Positions 1 to 9,516 of a stretch of 64,000 nt of DNA are shown here, one piece after another (the first letter of the stretch is position 1; every line of letters begins with the position of its first letter). The stretch comes from Williamsia faeni. GTDB lineage: Bacteria; Actinomycetota; Actinomycetes; Mycobacteriales; Mycobacteriaceae. The stretch spans positions 513,588-577,587 of the forward strand of contig QJJF01000003.1 of NCBI GenBank assembly GCA_003202005.1, in the 5' to 3' direction. The position numbers and the translations under genes were made by a program. Under the pieces are notes generated by a model. It saw only the letters and a program-made list of their open reading frames with translations, made no database searches and was not told where the DNA came from.

Positions 1-335
1 AGCGAACCCAGTTCGATCGTCCGATCGGCAGCTTTCAGGCGATCAAGCATCACTGCGCAGACATGGCCGTGGCCACCGAATCCTCCCGCGCAGCACTGTG
101 GGCCGCCGCAATTGCCCTCGACGACAACCTCGACACCAGGCCCACTGCCGTGTCGGCAGCGGCCGCGTACGCCGGTGAGGCCACCAGCACAACCGCGCAA
201 ACCGCACTGCAGGTGCACGGCGGTATCGGGTTCACCTGGGAACACGACCTGCACTTGTTGCTCCGTCGCATCAAGGTCGATGAATTGCTGGACGGGTCTG
301 TCTCCTACCACCGCCGCCGCCTCGTCACCGCCTGA
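1..335 (+). CDS. Acyl-CoA dehydrogenase, C-terminal part (gene begins before the window)
   Basis: The reading frame is open from base 3 to the stop at 333-335 and gives about 110 residues. They match the C-terminal helical domain of acyl-CoA dehydrogenases: a QFDRPIGSFQAIKH segment, a helix rich in Ala, and QVHGGIGFTWEHDLHLLLRR near the end, which is the usual FAD- and substrate-contacting region. The enzyme would introduce an alpha,beta double bond into an acyl-CoA. The start and N-terminal domain lie outside the window. It converges on the crotonase gene that ends at 429 and is separated from it by a strong hairpin. Confidence 0.9.
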   Translation, partial: RTQFDRPIGSFQAIKHHCADMAVATESSRAALWAAAIALDDNLDTRPTAVSAAAAYAGEATSTTAQTALQVHGGIGFTWEHDLHLLLRRIKVDELLDGSVSYHRRRLVTA

Positions 336-362
336 ACCACAGGCACCTACAACTCGATAAAC

Positions 363-402
363 GATCAAGGGCGGGAACCGGTTTCGGTTCCCGCCCTTGA
401 TC
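363..402. terminator. Bidirectional hairpin terminator
   Basis: A perfect 18-bp inverted repeat (arms 363-380 and 385-402) encloses the 4-base loop GTTT. It sits between the convergent acyl-CoA dehydrogenase and crotonase stop codons, so it can serve both. Confidence 0.8.
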
Positions 403-428
403 AATTCTCTTGCAGTCGCCGCTTGGTG

Positions 429-1232
429 TCAGCGAGCCTGCCACTTCGGTTCACGCTTCTCTGCAAAGGCCCGAGGGCCTTCCTTTGCGTCTTCACTCTT
501 CCGCAGTTCCGCCCACTCGGCCGCGGTGAGCGCCCACTGAGCGTCCTCGTCGGTGCGCACTCCGTCGACGGCGCCGAACGCAATACGCTTGCTCGCCTGT
601 ACCGACAGTGGGGCGTTGACCGCAATCCGCTGAGCCAGCTCGATGGCTGCATCAACCGAACCACCCTCGGGTGCAATCTGATTGATCAATCCCAGCTCGA
701 GGGCACGGGCGGCAGTGATCGGATCGCCGGTGAAGAGCATCTCCATCGCCAACCGTCGCGGAATCTGGGCCGCGAGGCGAAAAGCGCCGCCCGCTCCGGC
801 CAACAGCCCACGTTTGACCTCCGGAAGTCCGAACGTTGCATTCTCCGATGCGACGATCAGATCAGCGGCCAGCGCCAGTTCGGTACCGCCACCGAGTGCG
901 GTTCCGTTGACAGCGGCGATGGTCGGCTTGTCGATGAACCGGTTCACGAACCCGGCAAAACCCCAGTCCTCATGACCCGGCGCGTACAGGCTCTCGCCGC
1001 GCGAGATCGCCTTGAGATCAGCACCCGCACAGAAGGATTTGTCGCCGGCGCCGGTGATGACGATGGCCCGGACGTCCGGGTCTCGGGTCGCCTCATTGAG
1101 GGCCTCGCCAACCGCTTCGCTGACCACCGAGTTCACGGCATTGCGCGCGTCGGGCCGGTTGATCGTGATGACCATGACGTTGCCCTCGCGCCTCACGAGC
1201 GCACCGGCCTGGGTAGTCGTGGTTTCTGTCAT
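429..1232 (-). CDS. Enoyl-CoA hydratase/isomerase (crotonase family)
   Basis: This 267-residue protein has the normal crotonase length. The first oxyanion-hole segment is FCAGADLK (residues 67-74) and the second is GTALGGGTEL (110-119). A Glu in GLPEVK (about residue 138) sits where hydratases carry a catalytic acid. It should hydrate or isomerise an enoyl-CoA in beta-oxidation, in the cytoplasm. It is the last gene of the minus-strand operon, and its start overlaps the stop of the upstream thiolase by four bases (1229-1232), implying translational coupling. The exact substrate cannot be read from the sequence. Confidence 0.93.
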   Translation of the reverse strand: MTETTTTQAGALVRREGNVMVITINRPDARNAVNSVVSEAVGEALNEATRDPDVRAIVITGAGDKSFCAGADLKAISRGESLYAPGHEDWGFAGFVNRFIDKPTIAAVNGTALGGGTELALAADLIVASENATFGLPEVKRGLLAGAGGAFRLAAQIPRRLAMEMLFTGDPITAARALELGLINQIAPEGGSVDAAIELAQRIAVNAPLSVQASKRIAFGAVDGVRTDEDAQWALTAAEWAELRKSEDAKEGPRAFAEKREPKWQAR

Positions 1233-2389
1233 TTTTCCTCACTCGGGTCGATCAGTTCCAGAATGGTGGCGTTGGCCTGCCCACCGCCTTCGCACATGGT
1301 CTGCAGGCCATACCGAATGTTGTTGTTCCGCATGTGGTGAATCATGTCGGTCAGGATTCGCGCACCCGAGCCGCCCAGCGGATGTCCCAGGGCAATGGCC
1401 CCGCCGTTCGGGTTCACCCGCTCCGGATCGGCCCCGATTTCCTTCAGCCACGCCAAGGGCACCGATGCGAAGGCCTCGTTGACCTCGAACACACCGATAT
1501 CGTCGACGCTCAAGCCCGACTTCTTCAGGGCCTTCGCCGTGGCCGGGATGGGTGCGGTCAGCATGATGACCGGGTCGGCACCGGCCACCACGGCCGTATG
1601 GATCTTCGCGATCGGCGTCAGTCCGTGCTCGGCAGCTGCCTCTTCGCTCATGATCAGCAGAGCGGCACAGCCGTCGGAGATCTGAGATGCGTTGCCGGCG
1701 TGGATGACACCGTCTTCTTTGAAGACGGTCTTCAACCCGGCGAGCTTCTCCACCGTGGTCCCGCGACGAATACCCTCGTCTTTCGAGATTACGGTGCCGT
1801 CCGGTGTGGTCACCGGCACGATCTGCGCGTCGAAAAGGCCGGCGTCCTGCGCCGCGGCGGCACGTTCATGTGATCGTGCCGAGAATGCGTCGAGCTCGGT
1901 CCGGGACAAATTCCACTTGTCCGCGATCATCTCGGCGCCGATGCCCTGATTGGGGGCGGTCTCGTATCGGGCCATGAATGCAGGGCCGTAGGGCGAACCA
2001 CCGATCTTGCCGGCCGAGCCCATCGCGACCCGCGACATCGACTCGACGCCACCGGCGACCACGACGTCGTAGTGACCGGCCTCCACACTCGCGACCGCGA
2101 AGTTCAGTGCCTGCTGGGAAGATCCGCACTGCCTGTCGATCGTCACGCCAGGCACCGAGTCCGGCCAGCCCGCGGACAGCACCGCGTTGCGGGCGATGTC
2201 GTTGGCCTGATCACCGAGCTGCTGCACACACCCCCAGATCACGTCGTCGACGATCACGGGATCGATGCCCGCGCGCTCCACCAGTGCGTTCAACACCGCC
2301 GCGGACAAGTCGGCCGGATGGACCCCCGACAACCCACCGTTCCTCTTTCCGACCGGCGCCCGGACGGCGCCGACGATCACTGCAGACAT
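1229..2389 (-). CDS. Acetyl-CoA C-acyltransferase (thiolase)
   Basis: A 386-residue degradative-type thiolase that would cleave a 3-ketoacyl-CoA with CoA to release acetyl-CoA or propionyl-CoA. The nucleophilic Cys is in DRQCGSSQQA (C88), the catalytic His in GHPLGGSG (about H336) and the second Cys in CEGGGQANA (about C366), so all three active-site residues are present. It lies between an acyl-CoA ligase gene and the crotonase gene it overlaps, and completes a beta-oxidation set in this operon. Confidence 0.95.
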   Translation of the reverse strand: MSAVIVGAVRAPVGKRNGGLSGVHPADLSAAVLNALVERAGIDPVIVDDVIWGCVQQLGDQANDIARNAVLSAGWPDSVPGVTIDRQCGSSQQALNFAVASVEAGHYDVVVAGGVESMSRVAMGSAGKIGGSPYGPAFMARYETAPNQGIGAEMIADKWNLSRTELDAFSARSHERAAAAQDAGLFDAQIVPVTTPDGTVISKDEGIRRGTTVEKLAGLKTVFKEDGVIHAGNASQISDGCAALLIMSEEAAAEHGLTPIAKIHTAVVAGADPVIMLTAPIPATAKALKKSGLSVDDIGVFEVNEAFASVPLAWLKEIGADPERVNPNGGAIALGHPLGGSGARILTDMIHHMRNNNIRYGLQTMCEGGGQANATILELIDPSEEK

Positions 2390-2453
2390 GTTGTGCTCCT
2401 TGGTGCTTCGTGCCGGGCGGTAGGTGCCCGGAGTTCAATTGATCGCGCGAAAA

Positions 2454-3968
2454 TCAGACGCGCGCGGTTTCCAGTTCGGCAACCATCTCCAGGAGTCGAC
2501 GGCGGTCGACCTTCAGGGATGGGTTGCGGGGCAGTGCACTGACGGTGTGGATGGCCACCGGGACCTCATAGCCGGTCAGCTGTCCCCGCACAAATTTCTT
2601 GAGTTCGTCCTCGTCGACCGGCTCGGCGTTCTCGATGAGTTCGATGACCGCGACCGGCACCTGTCCCAACCGGTCATCGGCCTTCCCGTAGACCGTGGCG
2701 TCGTGTACCGCGCTGTGCGCCCGCAGGGCATTGCAAACGGTCTCCGGTTGCACCTTGAATCCACCGCGGACGATGGCGTCGTCAGCGCGTCCGTCGATGT
2801 AGAGGAATCCGTCGTCGTCGAGATGCGCCAGATCGCTGGTTCGCAACCAATGGCCCTCCCCGTCACCTACCTGCTTCGCCGACACCTCGAGCCGACCGCT
2901 CTCACCGACCGGCAACACAGTTCCCTCGGCATCGACGGTACGCATCTTGACGCCGGGAAACGGCCGGCCGACACTGCCACGCTTGTTCTTCCACCACTTC
3001 TCGATCAGCGGTTTGCTCCATCCGGCCACTGCCCCACCGAACTCTGTGGCGCCGTAGACGATCATGACCGGGATGTCGTAGCGATCGGTGAACTCGTCGG
3101 CCAGTTCAGGACTGACAAAGGTGGTACCGGCGGTCACCGCACGAAGACTGGCCAGCTTCTCCCTGGGCACGCCGGCACTGAGTACCGACCGCATGGCGGC
3201 CGGTGGCAAACTTGCGACCCGGAGCCCGTGCTCGCTGACCGCATCGACCCACCCGTCGACGGTGAAGCGTGGCAGCAGGACAAACGGGCGGGCCTCGGTC
3301 AGGGACTGGATGACGCTGAACATCCCGCCGATGTGAACGATCGCCAGTGTCACCAGGGCGACGCCACCGGTCAGCGGCTCCCGCCCACCCGTTGCCGCAC
3401 CGGTGTGCCCATGCACTGCCGATATCGACGACTCGAGCTGTCGCCAGGTCAGCGGAATCCGCTTGGGGGTTCCGGTGGTGCCCGACGTGAACATCTCGAC
3501 GGCAACCGGGTCTTTGTCATTGCGTTCGGCCGACAGGGTGATCTGCTCACCACCACAACGCTGCTCGACGTCGATGCCGTCGAACGAGAATCCGACGATC
3601 CCGGCATTGGTCACTGCGGCGACGAACTCATCTTCATTCCAATAGGTTTCAGATCCGAGCACCACCTGAGGCAAGGACGCGACCGCGTCTGCACTCACAC
3701 GCGCGACCGGCTGCATGGGGTTGAGGGTGACCACGGTGCGACCCTTGGCCAGGATCGCGATGAGTGCCGCGATCGACTCCATCCGGTTGCTGAGCAGGAC
3801 GCCGATGCGGGCGCCCTCTCCCGCGCCGACCCGGGTCAGCTCCGCGTCGATCCGCTCTGCGAGCGTGCGCACCTGGCCCCAAGTGTACCACTGCTTGTCC
3901 TGCTGGATCATGCGGGCGTCATCTGACGCGGTCCACAACGAGCCCAACGCTTCTCTGATACTCGTCAT
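2454..3968 (-). CDS. Acyl-CoA synthetase (AMP-forming, class I adenylate ligase)
   Basis: The protein has 504 residues when started at the ATG at 3968. Longer in-frame sequence upstream is low-complexity and overlaps the dehydrogenase gene, so it was rejected. The AMP-binding loop is FTSGTTGTPKR, the adenylation hinge region is YIDGRADDAIVRGGFKV, and the C-terminal catalytic Lys is probably the one in NPSLKVDRRRL. It should activate a carboxylic acid to its CoA thioester. It is one of two ligases in the operon, which suggests either two acid substrates or two entry points into the pathway. Confidence 0.92.
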   Translation of the reverse strand: MTSIREALGSLWTASDDARMIQQDKQWYTWGQVRTLAERIDAELTRVGAGEGARIGVLLSNRMESIAALIAILAKGRTVVTLNPMQPVARVSADAVASLPQVVLGSETYWNEDEFVAAVTNAGIVGFSFDGIDVEQRCGGEQITLSAERNDKDPVAVEMFTSGTTGTPKRIPLTWRQLESSISAVHGHTGAATGGREPLTGGVALVTLAIVHIGGMFSVIQSLTEARPFVLLPRFTVDGWVDAVSEHGLRVASLPPAAMRSVLSAGVPREKLASLRAVTAGTTFVSPELADEFTDRYDIPVMIVYGATEFGGAVAGWSKPLIEKWWKNKRGSVGRPFPGVKMRTVDAEGTVLPVGESGRLEVSAKQVGDGEGHWLRTSDLAHLDDDGFLYIDGRADDAIVRGGFKVQPETVCNALRAHSAVHDATVYGKADDRLGQVPVAVIELIENAEPVDEDELKKFVRGQLTGYEVPVAIHTVSALPRNPSLKVDRRRLLEMVAELETARV

Positions 3969-4033
3969 GTCGATGACTCCACTTCTGCCGACGAGAAAAC
4001 TGGCACTTTCATAGATGACTGGATGACGAAGGG

Positions 4034-5218
4034 CTAGCGGGGCAGGCCCAGCCCTCGTTCGGCGATGATGTTCCGCATGATCTCGGAGCTGCCACCGGCG
4101 ATCGTGTAGGCCCGGGCGTAGAGAAATCCGTCCTGCCATCGACCGTTTTCGATCGCGGCCGGATCACCCTCGACGAGAATCCCTGCCTGGCCGCTCAATT
4201 CGAGGGCAAAGCGTTCGATCTCGACGCCGATCTCACTGAACATCAACTTCGCCATGGGGGCGTCATACGCGCGTTCGGTCTTGGTGGACCATCGGCTGAT
4301 GTTTGCGTACACCAGCGCCGACAGTGCCGCGACGGAAGCCGTGAGTTGTCCAAGCCGATCCTGGACGAGAGCGTCTTCGATCGCGGGACGTCCGCCTCGC
4401 GTGACGTTCTTCGCCAGATCCTTGAGTGCATGAACATTCTGCTGGAGTCGAACAGCGCTCGCGGCCACTCCGGACCGTTCGTGCCCCAGACTCGAATTCG
4501 CGATTTTCCAGCCCTGGCCGGGTTCGCCGATCAACGCCTCGGAAGGGAGCTCGACGTTGTCGAGGAACACCTCGTTGAAGTCCGACGTACCGGTCATCTC
4601 GCGCAACGGCCGCACGTCGACACCAGGTGTGCGCATGTCGATGATGAACGCGCTGATGCCTTTGTGCTTGGGCGCATCTGGATCGGTACGTGCCAGGAGG
4701 TAACCGAAATCCGCCCACTGGCCGTGGGTGGTCCATACCTTCTGGCCGGAGATCCGGAATCCGTTCTCGGTCCGAACAGCTTTCGTGCGCAACGAGGCGA
4801 GGTCGCTACCCGAACTCGGCTCACTGAAGAGCTGACAGAAGATCTCCTGCCCCGACCGGATCCCGGGCAGATACCGCTGTCGCTGGGCCTCGGTACCGAA
4901 ATCGAACAGTGCGTGTGCGACCAGATTTCCAGCACCGGTCGCCAGTGGGGCACGAGCCCGCGCCGCCTCCTCACCGACGACGACGCTGCGCTCGGCCGAG
5001 TGAATCGAACCCGAGCCGCCGTACTGCTCGGGCCAGTCACCACCGAGGTAGCCAGCCGCAAACAGCTTGCCGGTCCACTCTTTGAGCAGTGCCAGTTCTT
5101 CGACCGACTCCGCGCTGCGCACACCTGCTTTGGGGGCGATGGCCGGCTTGTTCGCGGCGACAAAGGCGCGCACTTCTTGCCGGAACTCTTCGAGTTCCGG
5201 TGTCATCCCGTAGTCCAT
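4034..5218 (-). CDS. Acyl-CoA dehydrogenase
   Basis: The 394-residue start at the ATG at 5218 is chosen because GGAGG stands seven bases upstream (5226-5230); a TTG at 5236 gives six more residues. The three-domain ACAD layout is clear: a helical N-terminus, the FAD-binding segment around FCQLFSEPSSGSDLASL and KVWTTHGQWADF, and a C-terminus with AGGSSEIMRNIIAERGLGLPR. It would oxidise an acyl-CoA to its 2-enoyl form with electrons passing to ETF. The crotonase gene lies immediately upstream (21 bases), as expected for a beta-oxidation operon. Confidence 0.93.
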   Translation of the reverse strand: MDYGMTPELEEFRQEVRAFVAANKPAIAPKAGVRSAESVEELALLKEWTGKLFAAGYLGGDWPEQYGGSGSIHSAERSVVVGEEAARARAPLATGAGNLVAHALFDFGTEAQRQRYLPGIRSGQEIFCQLFSEPSSGSDLASLRTKAVRTENGFRISGQKVWTTHGQWADFGYLLARTDPDAPKHKGISAFIIDMRTPGVDVRPLREMTGTSDFNEVFLDNVELPSEALIGEPGQGWKIANSSLGHERSGVAASAVRLQQNVHALKDLAKNVTRGGRPAIEDALVQDRLGQLTASVAALSALVYANISRWSTKTERAYDAPMAKLMFSEIGVEIERFALELSGQAGILVEGDPAAIENGRWQDGFLYARAYTIAGGSSEIMRNIIAERGLGLPR

Positions 5219-5239
5219 GTCAGATCCTCCGCTCAAAGC

Positions 5240-6031
5240 TCATGCCGGGCCCCGGATCTCGAACTCACGGGTGGGCACTGCCGATCGATCCACCTGCGCC
5301 TTGCCGATCGGATTGCCGATCACGGTGTAGGACATCGCCGTCGCCAGTGCATGCGAACGTCCGGTGTCCTTCGACTCCCAGATCGCACGGACCGTGCCCT
5401 GGATCGCGGCGGCCGGTTTGGCCGCGATGCGCTCGGCGAGTAGCGCCGCCCGACCCCAGAGTTCGTCGCGCGCGACGACTTCGCTGACAAAGCCGATTTG
5501 ATGTGCACGCTGGGCCGACATCCGTTCGTCGAGACCGAGCAGCGCCATCCGCAACACCTCGCCGATCGGGATCCGATGTGCCAGTCCGATCGGTTCGAGC
5601 GCCGCGACGATTCCGTACGAGACGTGCGGATCGAAGAACTGTGCATCTTCGCTGGCGATGATGATGTCGGCCTCGTTGAGCCAGTACAGCGCACCGCCCG
5701 CGACCATGCCCTGCACCGCGCAGATCAGGGGCTTCCAGCAACCGTTGTGCTTCGGGGAGAGATCTGCCCCGGGATCACGCCTGCTGAAAGGATTCTCGGC
5801 CACATAGGTGCCCTCTTTGACATCCATGCCGGTACTGAAGGCGCGGTCGCCACTCGCCCGCAGGACAACGACATGGACATCGTCGGTTGCGTCCGCGTAC
5901 GCCCACAAGTCGCGGAACTCGCCACGCATGGCGTTGGTGAACGAGTTCATCCGATCGGGACGATTGAGGGTGATCGTCAGAACGTGGTCTTTGACCTCTG
6001 CGATCACCGTGGTCAGTGCGGTCAGCTCCAC
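5240..6031 (-). CDS. Enoyl-CoA hydratase/isomerase family protein
   Basis: A GTG at 6031, preceded by GGAGGAACT, gives 263 residues; an ATG ten codons upstream lacks such a site. Crotonase landmarks are FSTGMDVKEG (first oxyanion loop) and VQGMVAGGALYWLNEADIII (second). The hydratase Glu pair is not obvious: the segment after the second loop reads FFDPHVSYGIVAALEP. The protein may therefore be an isomerase, hydrolase or other crotonase rather than a standard hydratase. It sits between the double hot-dog dehydratase and the acyl-CoA dehydrogenase. Confidence 0.85.
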   Translation of the reverse strand: MELTALTTVIAEVKDHVLTITLNRPDRMNSFTNAMRGEFRDLWAYADATDDVHVVVLRASGDRAFSTGMDVKEGTYVAENPFSRRDPGADLSPKHNGCWKPLICAVQGMVAGGALYWLNEADIIIASEDAQFFDPHVSYGIVAALEPIGLAHRIPIGEVLRMALLGLDERMSAQRAHQIGFVSEVVARDELWGRAALLAERIAAKPAAAIQGTVRAIWESKDTGRSHALATAMSYTVIGNPIGKAQVDRSAVPTREFEIRGPA

Positions 6032-6154
6032 AGTTCCTCCTCTGGTACACGCGGGACGCATTCCCGCACAACGATCAACGGGATACTCGGCGGAAACCCG
6101 CTCGCGGCGACATGTACGAACACCGTCTCCGCCGCACCCGCCTTCACCGGCGGG

Positions 6155-7420
6155 TCAGGCGTTACGCTGTGCCGCACGCAACTCACCGTGTCGCTTGAGC
6201 ATCTGGACGGCGATGGCGCTCAGATCTGCCGGCGGGGTCCGCAGTGCCGCCAGGCCGGTCTCACGACTCGGCAGCGAGACCGTTGCCGTCGCCGGACACG
6301 TGACCTCACCGCGCTGGCTGGTACCACGGAATTCGAGGTCGACCAGGTAGCGATCACCCTCGATGCGCTTGCCGACCACCTCACCGGTGAATCGGTGAGT
6401 GTCGCCCAGGTAGTTGAACTTTCGCATCTGGCTGGACATCGTCTCGATCCAGCCGTCGTCACCGATCCAATTGGTGAGGAAGTGGGTCAGCCAGCAATCG
6501 CGCATCATGCCGTAGTCATAGGATGTCGGCAAACCGATCGAGCGGGCGTATTCGGCATCCCAGTGAATACGCTGCGCAACATCGGGAATGCCCTGCTCGT
6601 TGGGGATGTAGAACGCACCGATGCGTTGCCGGTTTTTGTAGGCCAGCCGGCCGGTGCAGGGCGTGTACGGCGCGAAACCGTAACCGCCCGAATGGAAGAC
6701 AACCATGTCCGTGGTGGTCAGCGGGCCTTTGGCCATCAAGCCCAGATCGTCTCCGACCTGCACGTCTTCCCAGTACCGGGTGTCGGCACCACGCCGCGCC
6801 TCGGCCTCGTAGATCGCGTCGAGCTCGGCGATCTCTTCCGGGGTGTAGGTGGCGGGTTCGATGGCGTCATACTTCTTGCGCTTCTTCGACTCGTGCCGCT
6901 CGGTGTGAATGGTCAGCACCTTCTGGATCTGGACGATCTCCGCGCGCTGATTGAACTCCACGTGAATACGGGTCACGATCAACGAGCGTCCGGCGAACTC
7001 AGACTCCTTGATCTCCACGTTGTGAAAACCCTCGTACGAGTAGAGAGTATCCCCCTCATAGAGCGGTTGATACCAGTCCGTCGTGGTCCCGGACACGAAG
7101 ACATGGATGCCACGGAACGCCGGCCGGCGATGCTCTTTCGGCATCTTGTCCGCGAGGAGGTCTTTCGTCAGGGCGATGTTGATCATCGGCGGGGCGATCT
7201 GGCTCCCCCATCGGGTGTTGACGCCGTAGTCATCGTCGGTGAACAACGGGTTGTCGTCCCCGTAGCTGCGCGCGAAGGCACGCAGGACGTCGGGACTCGC
7301 GCGGGAGAACTGTTCGCGCTGGGTCACCGCGTGATAGATGCCCACGATGTCCCGTGCTCGCTGGATGTCCTCATCCTTGAACGTGTAGACCTCGGTCTTG
7401 TCAGTCGTCTCGGTACTCAT
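6155..7420 (-). CDS. Double hot-dog (FAS1-like/MaoC) acyl-CoA dehydratase
   Basis: A 421-residue protein with two hot-dog halves. The N-terminal half (about 25-190) is of the FAS1-like dehydratase type, with a YGDDNPLFTDDDYG segment. The C-terminal half (about 225-400) resembles MaoC, with ATSYDYGMMRD-like and FTGEVVGKR segments. Actinobacterial proteins of this layout hydrate or dehydrate 2-enoyl-/3-hydroxyacyl-CoA. The start at 7420 has GGAAGG upstream. It lies between the second acyl-CoA ligase and the crotonase and probably provides a second hydratase activity with different stereochemistry or chain preference. Confidence 0.85.
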   Translation of the reverse strand: MSTETTDKTEVYTFKDEDIQRARDIVGIYHAVTQREQFSRASPDVLRAFARSYGDDNPLFTDDDYGVNTRWGSQIAPPMINIALTKDLLADKMPKEHRRPAFRGIHVFVSGTTTDWYQPLYEGDTLYSYEGFHNVEIKESEFAGRSLIVTRIHVEFNQRAEIVQIQKVLTIHTERHESKKRKKYDAIEPATYTPEEIAELDAIYEAEARRGADTRYWEDVQVGDDLGLMAKGPLTTTDMVVFHSGGYGFAPYTPCTGRLAYKNRQRIGAFYIPNEQGIPDVAQRIHWDAEYARSIGLPTSYDYGMMRDCWLTHFLTNWIGDDGWIETMSSQMRKFNYLGDTHRFTGEVVGKRIEGDRYLVDLEFRGTSQRGEVTCPATATVSLPSRETGLAALRTPPADLSAIAVQMLKRHGELRAAQRNA

Positions 7421-7490
7421 GTATGCCTTCCGGTGAAAGGGCGCTTCGGCCGGGGCCGGCGCCGCTGAGGGGGTGCTTGGTATGGCGCGG

Positions 7491-8999
7491 TCAGACGCCC
7501 GACGCCTGCTTTGTCAGTCGATCGACCACATGGCGGCGCACGAGCTTGCCGGTTTCATTGCGCGGCAGCTCATCCCAGTACACGATCCGTTCTGGTGTCT
7601 TACTGCTCCGCAACGCCGCGCGAATGAAGTCGCGCAATTCGTCCGGCGTCAGTGCCGAACCTGGCCGGAGCACGGCTGCAGCCTCGATGCGTTGACCCCA
7701 ATCCGGGTCCGGCATCCCGACCACAGCCACATCGAGAACCGCGGGATGCCGCAGGATCACATCTTCGATCTCGGCAGGCGCGATGTTCTCGGCGCCCCGG
7801 ATGATGGTGTCGTCCACCCGCCCGCCGACGAACAAAAAGCCTTCGTCGTCGAGGAAACCCTGATCGCGGGTGTCGAAGAAACCGCGCTCATCGACCATCC
7901 GGCCGATACCTGCGTACTCGGCCGAAACCTGTTCTCCGCGTACGCAAATACGGCCAGTGACACCCGATTCGAGCACTCGGTCATCGGCGTCCCGGATCTC
8001 GAGCTCGATCCCTGGTACGACCTGTCCAACCGAACCGAGTCGTGCCCGGACGGACTCGTCGCCTTCGAGCGCGGCGCGATGATCGTCCGGGCCCAGAACG
8101 GCGATGGTGGAGCTCGTCTCGGTCAGACCGTAGGCGTTCACGAATCCGACGTCGGGCCAGATCTGCAGTGCCCTTTCGATCACCCGCGCGGGCATCGGCC
8201 CTCCGCCGTACGCAAGACCACGGAGCGATGGCATGGCCTTGTCCGCATCGGACTCGACCACCCGCGCGAGCATCGTGGGCACGACAAGGGCATTGGTGAT
8301 GCCTTCTCGACGGGCGGTATCGAGCCATTGTTCCGGTGTGAACTGTTCGAGCACAACGGTTCGCCGCCCGGCATAGAGGTTGGTGATCACGTTCGCAACG
8401 GCCGCGATGTGGTACGGCGGAACACTCACCAGCGCGGCCTCGTCCGCGCCTGCGGCAGCGAACTCGACGGACGCCAGAACATAGGACGACAGGTTCTCGT
8501 GCCGCAGAAGAACTCCCTTGGGCGCCGATGTGGTGCCCGAGGTGTAGATGATCACGGCCGGGGCGTCGGAGTCGCCGTCCTCGGGCGCAGTGGCGGCGGT
8601 CCCACCGTCAACCGAAGCTGCCAACGTGCCGAGCCATTCATCGGGCGACAAGACGGTCAGCCCGGCACGGTGCAGGGCCTGCGCTTGTTCTGCACCGGCG
8701 ATACCCAGTGCGCGTGGGTGATTCGACAGAAGAGCGTCGAGTTGTTCTCGACCCAGCCGGTAGTTGACCGGCACCAGCGGGACACCGGCCCGTGCCGCCG
8801 CGAACATCGCGACCGGAAACGCCGGACCGTTGACCGCCAGGTAGACCAGCGCGTCCGCGCCGGACTTCCGGATCATTTCGGCACCGGCATACGAAAGGTG
8901 CTGCAGCCGAGCCGGTGTCAGGCCCAGGTCCTGACCGCCGACCACCACGCGGTCACCGAATCCGTCCGCGGCCATGTCCAACAACATCGTGATATTCAT
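7491..8999 (-). CDS. Acyl-CoA synthetase (AMP-forming)
   Basis: A 502-residue class I adenylate ligase. The nucleotide loop is YTSGTTSAPKGV, the aromatic adenine-contacting region is VNAYGLTETSS, the hinge is FVGGRVDDTIIRGAENIAP, and the catalytic C-terminal Lys is in PRNETGKLVRR. It is the typical length for acyl-CoA and aryl-CoA synthetases. It probably activates the free acid that enters this operon's pathway. It is only distantly similar to the other ligase in the operon, so it is not a recent duplicate. Confidence 0.93.
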   Translation of the reverse strand: MNITMLLDMAADGFGDRVVVGGQDLGLTPARLQHLSYAGAEMIRKSGADALVYLAVNGPAFPVAMFAAARAGVPLVPVNYRLGREQLDALLSNHPRALGIAGAEQAQALHRAGLTVLSPDEWLGTLAASVDGGTAATAPEDGDSDAPAVIIYTSGTTSAPKGVLLRHENLSSYVLASVEFAAAGADEAALVSVPPYHIAAVANVITNLYAGRRTVVLEQFTPEQWLDTARREGITNALVVPTMLARVVESDADKAMPSLRGLAYGGGPMPARVIERALQIWPDVGFVNAYGLTETSSTIAVLGPDDHRAALEGDESVRARLGSVGQVVPGIELEIRDADDRVLESGVTGRICVRGEQVSAEYAGIGRMVDERGFFDTRDQGFLDDEGFLFVGGRVDDTIIRGAENIAPAEIEDVILRHPAVLDVAVVGMPDPDWGQRIEAAAVLRPGSALTPDELRDFIRAALRSSKTPERIVYWDELPRNETGKLVRRHVVDRLTKQASGV

Positions 9000-9041
9000 C
9001 CGACACTCACTTTTGGGATCAAGGGCTGGCGAAACCGGAGG

Positions 9042-9350
9042 TCAGTCCGACGCCGGCAGCGGCTTGGCGGACTTGATCGGCAGTACGGTGCCGTTGACCT
9101 CGAGGCGACCGACACCCGACTTCGTGCACAGCACCTCCAGACCGAGTCCTTCATCGACGTACCGCTTGCCGAGAAGCGCGCCGCCGGTGTGAGCGGGGTC
9201 GACCGACGAACCATCACCGCCCGGCTCGCGGCCGGGAATCATGTCGGCCCCACCGCAGGTGAGCGAAATATCGCTTGCCGGCGCGCGGACCACGACGATC
9301 GTGGTCGCGTCAACGGAACTGGCCAGAGACTGGCCTGTTTTGAGAATCAT
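9042..9350 (-). CDS. Small conserved-type protein of unknown function
   Basis: A 102-residue ORF with a strong ribosome site (GGAGGAATC before the ATG at 9350), set between the CoA-transferase and a ligase in the same direction. I do not recognise the family. It has two Cys (LTCGG and VLCTKSG), an AGTRLGKRY-like Gly/basic stretch written GALLGKRYVDE, and a C-terminal beta-rich GVGRLEVNG segment. No signal peptide or membrane helix is evident. Placement and translation signals support a real gene whose role is tied to the CoA pathway. Confidence 0.7.
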   Translation of the reverse strand: MILKTGQSLASSVDATTIVVVRAPASDISLTCGGADMIPGREPGGDGSSVDPAHTGGALLGKRYVDEGLGLEVLCTKSGVGRLEVNGTVLPIKSAKPLPASD

Positions 9351-9461
9351 GATTCCTCCATTCGAGCTGGATGCGGGTCATGGACCGGGCAGCAGCGATA
9401 CAAAGACCCCGGAATCCGGGGCAAAGATAGTTAGAGAGTAGAAGAAGTAACCTCTTTCGAA

Positions 9462-9495
9462 GCCGGATGAATCCACTGAGCGGAACGCATCCGGC
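9462..9495. terminator. Possible weak hairpin downstream of the CoA-transferase gene
   Basis: Arms GCCGGATG (9462-9469) and CATCCGGC (9488-9495) pair perfectly around an 18-base loop. No T-run follows, so it may be an intra-operon attenuating or RNA-stabilising structure rather than a true terminator. Confidence 0.35.
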
Positions 9496-9516
9496 CTCGA
9501 CTTCGAGCAGGTGGGG

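Noticed and set aside
5498..7468. A 656-residue plus-strand open frame
   Set aside because: It is antisense to the well-supported dehydratase and crotonase genes, has no recognisable domain, and arises from the strong third-position GC bias of those genes.
7473..9434. A 653-residue plus-strand open frame
   Set aside because: It is the mirror of the acyl-CoA ligase gene, which has all its active-site motifs on the other strand.
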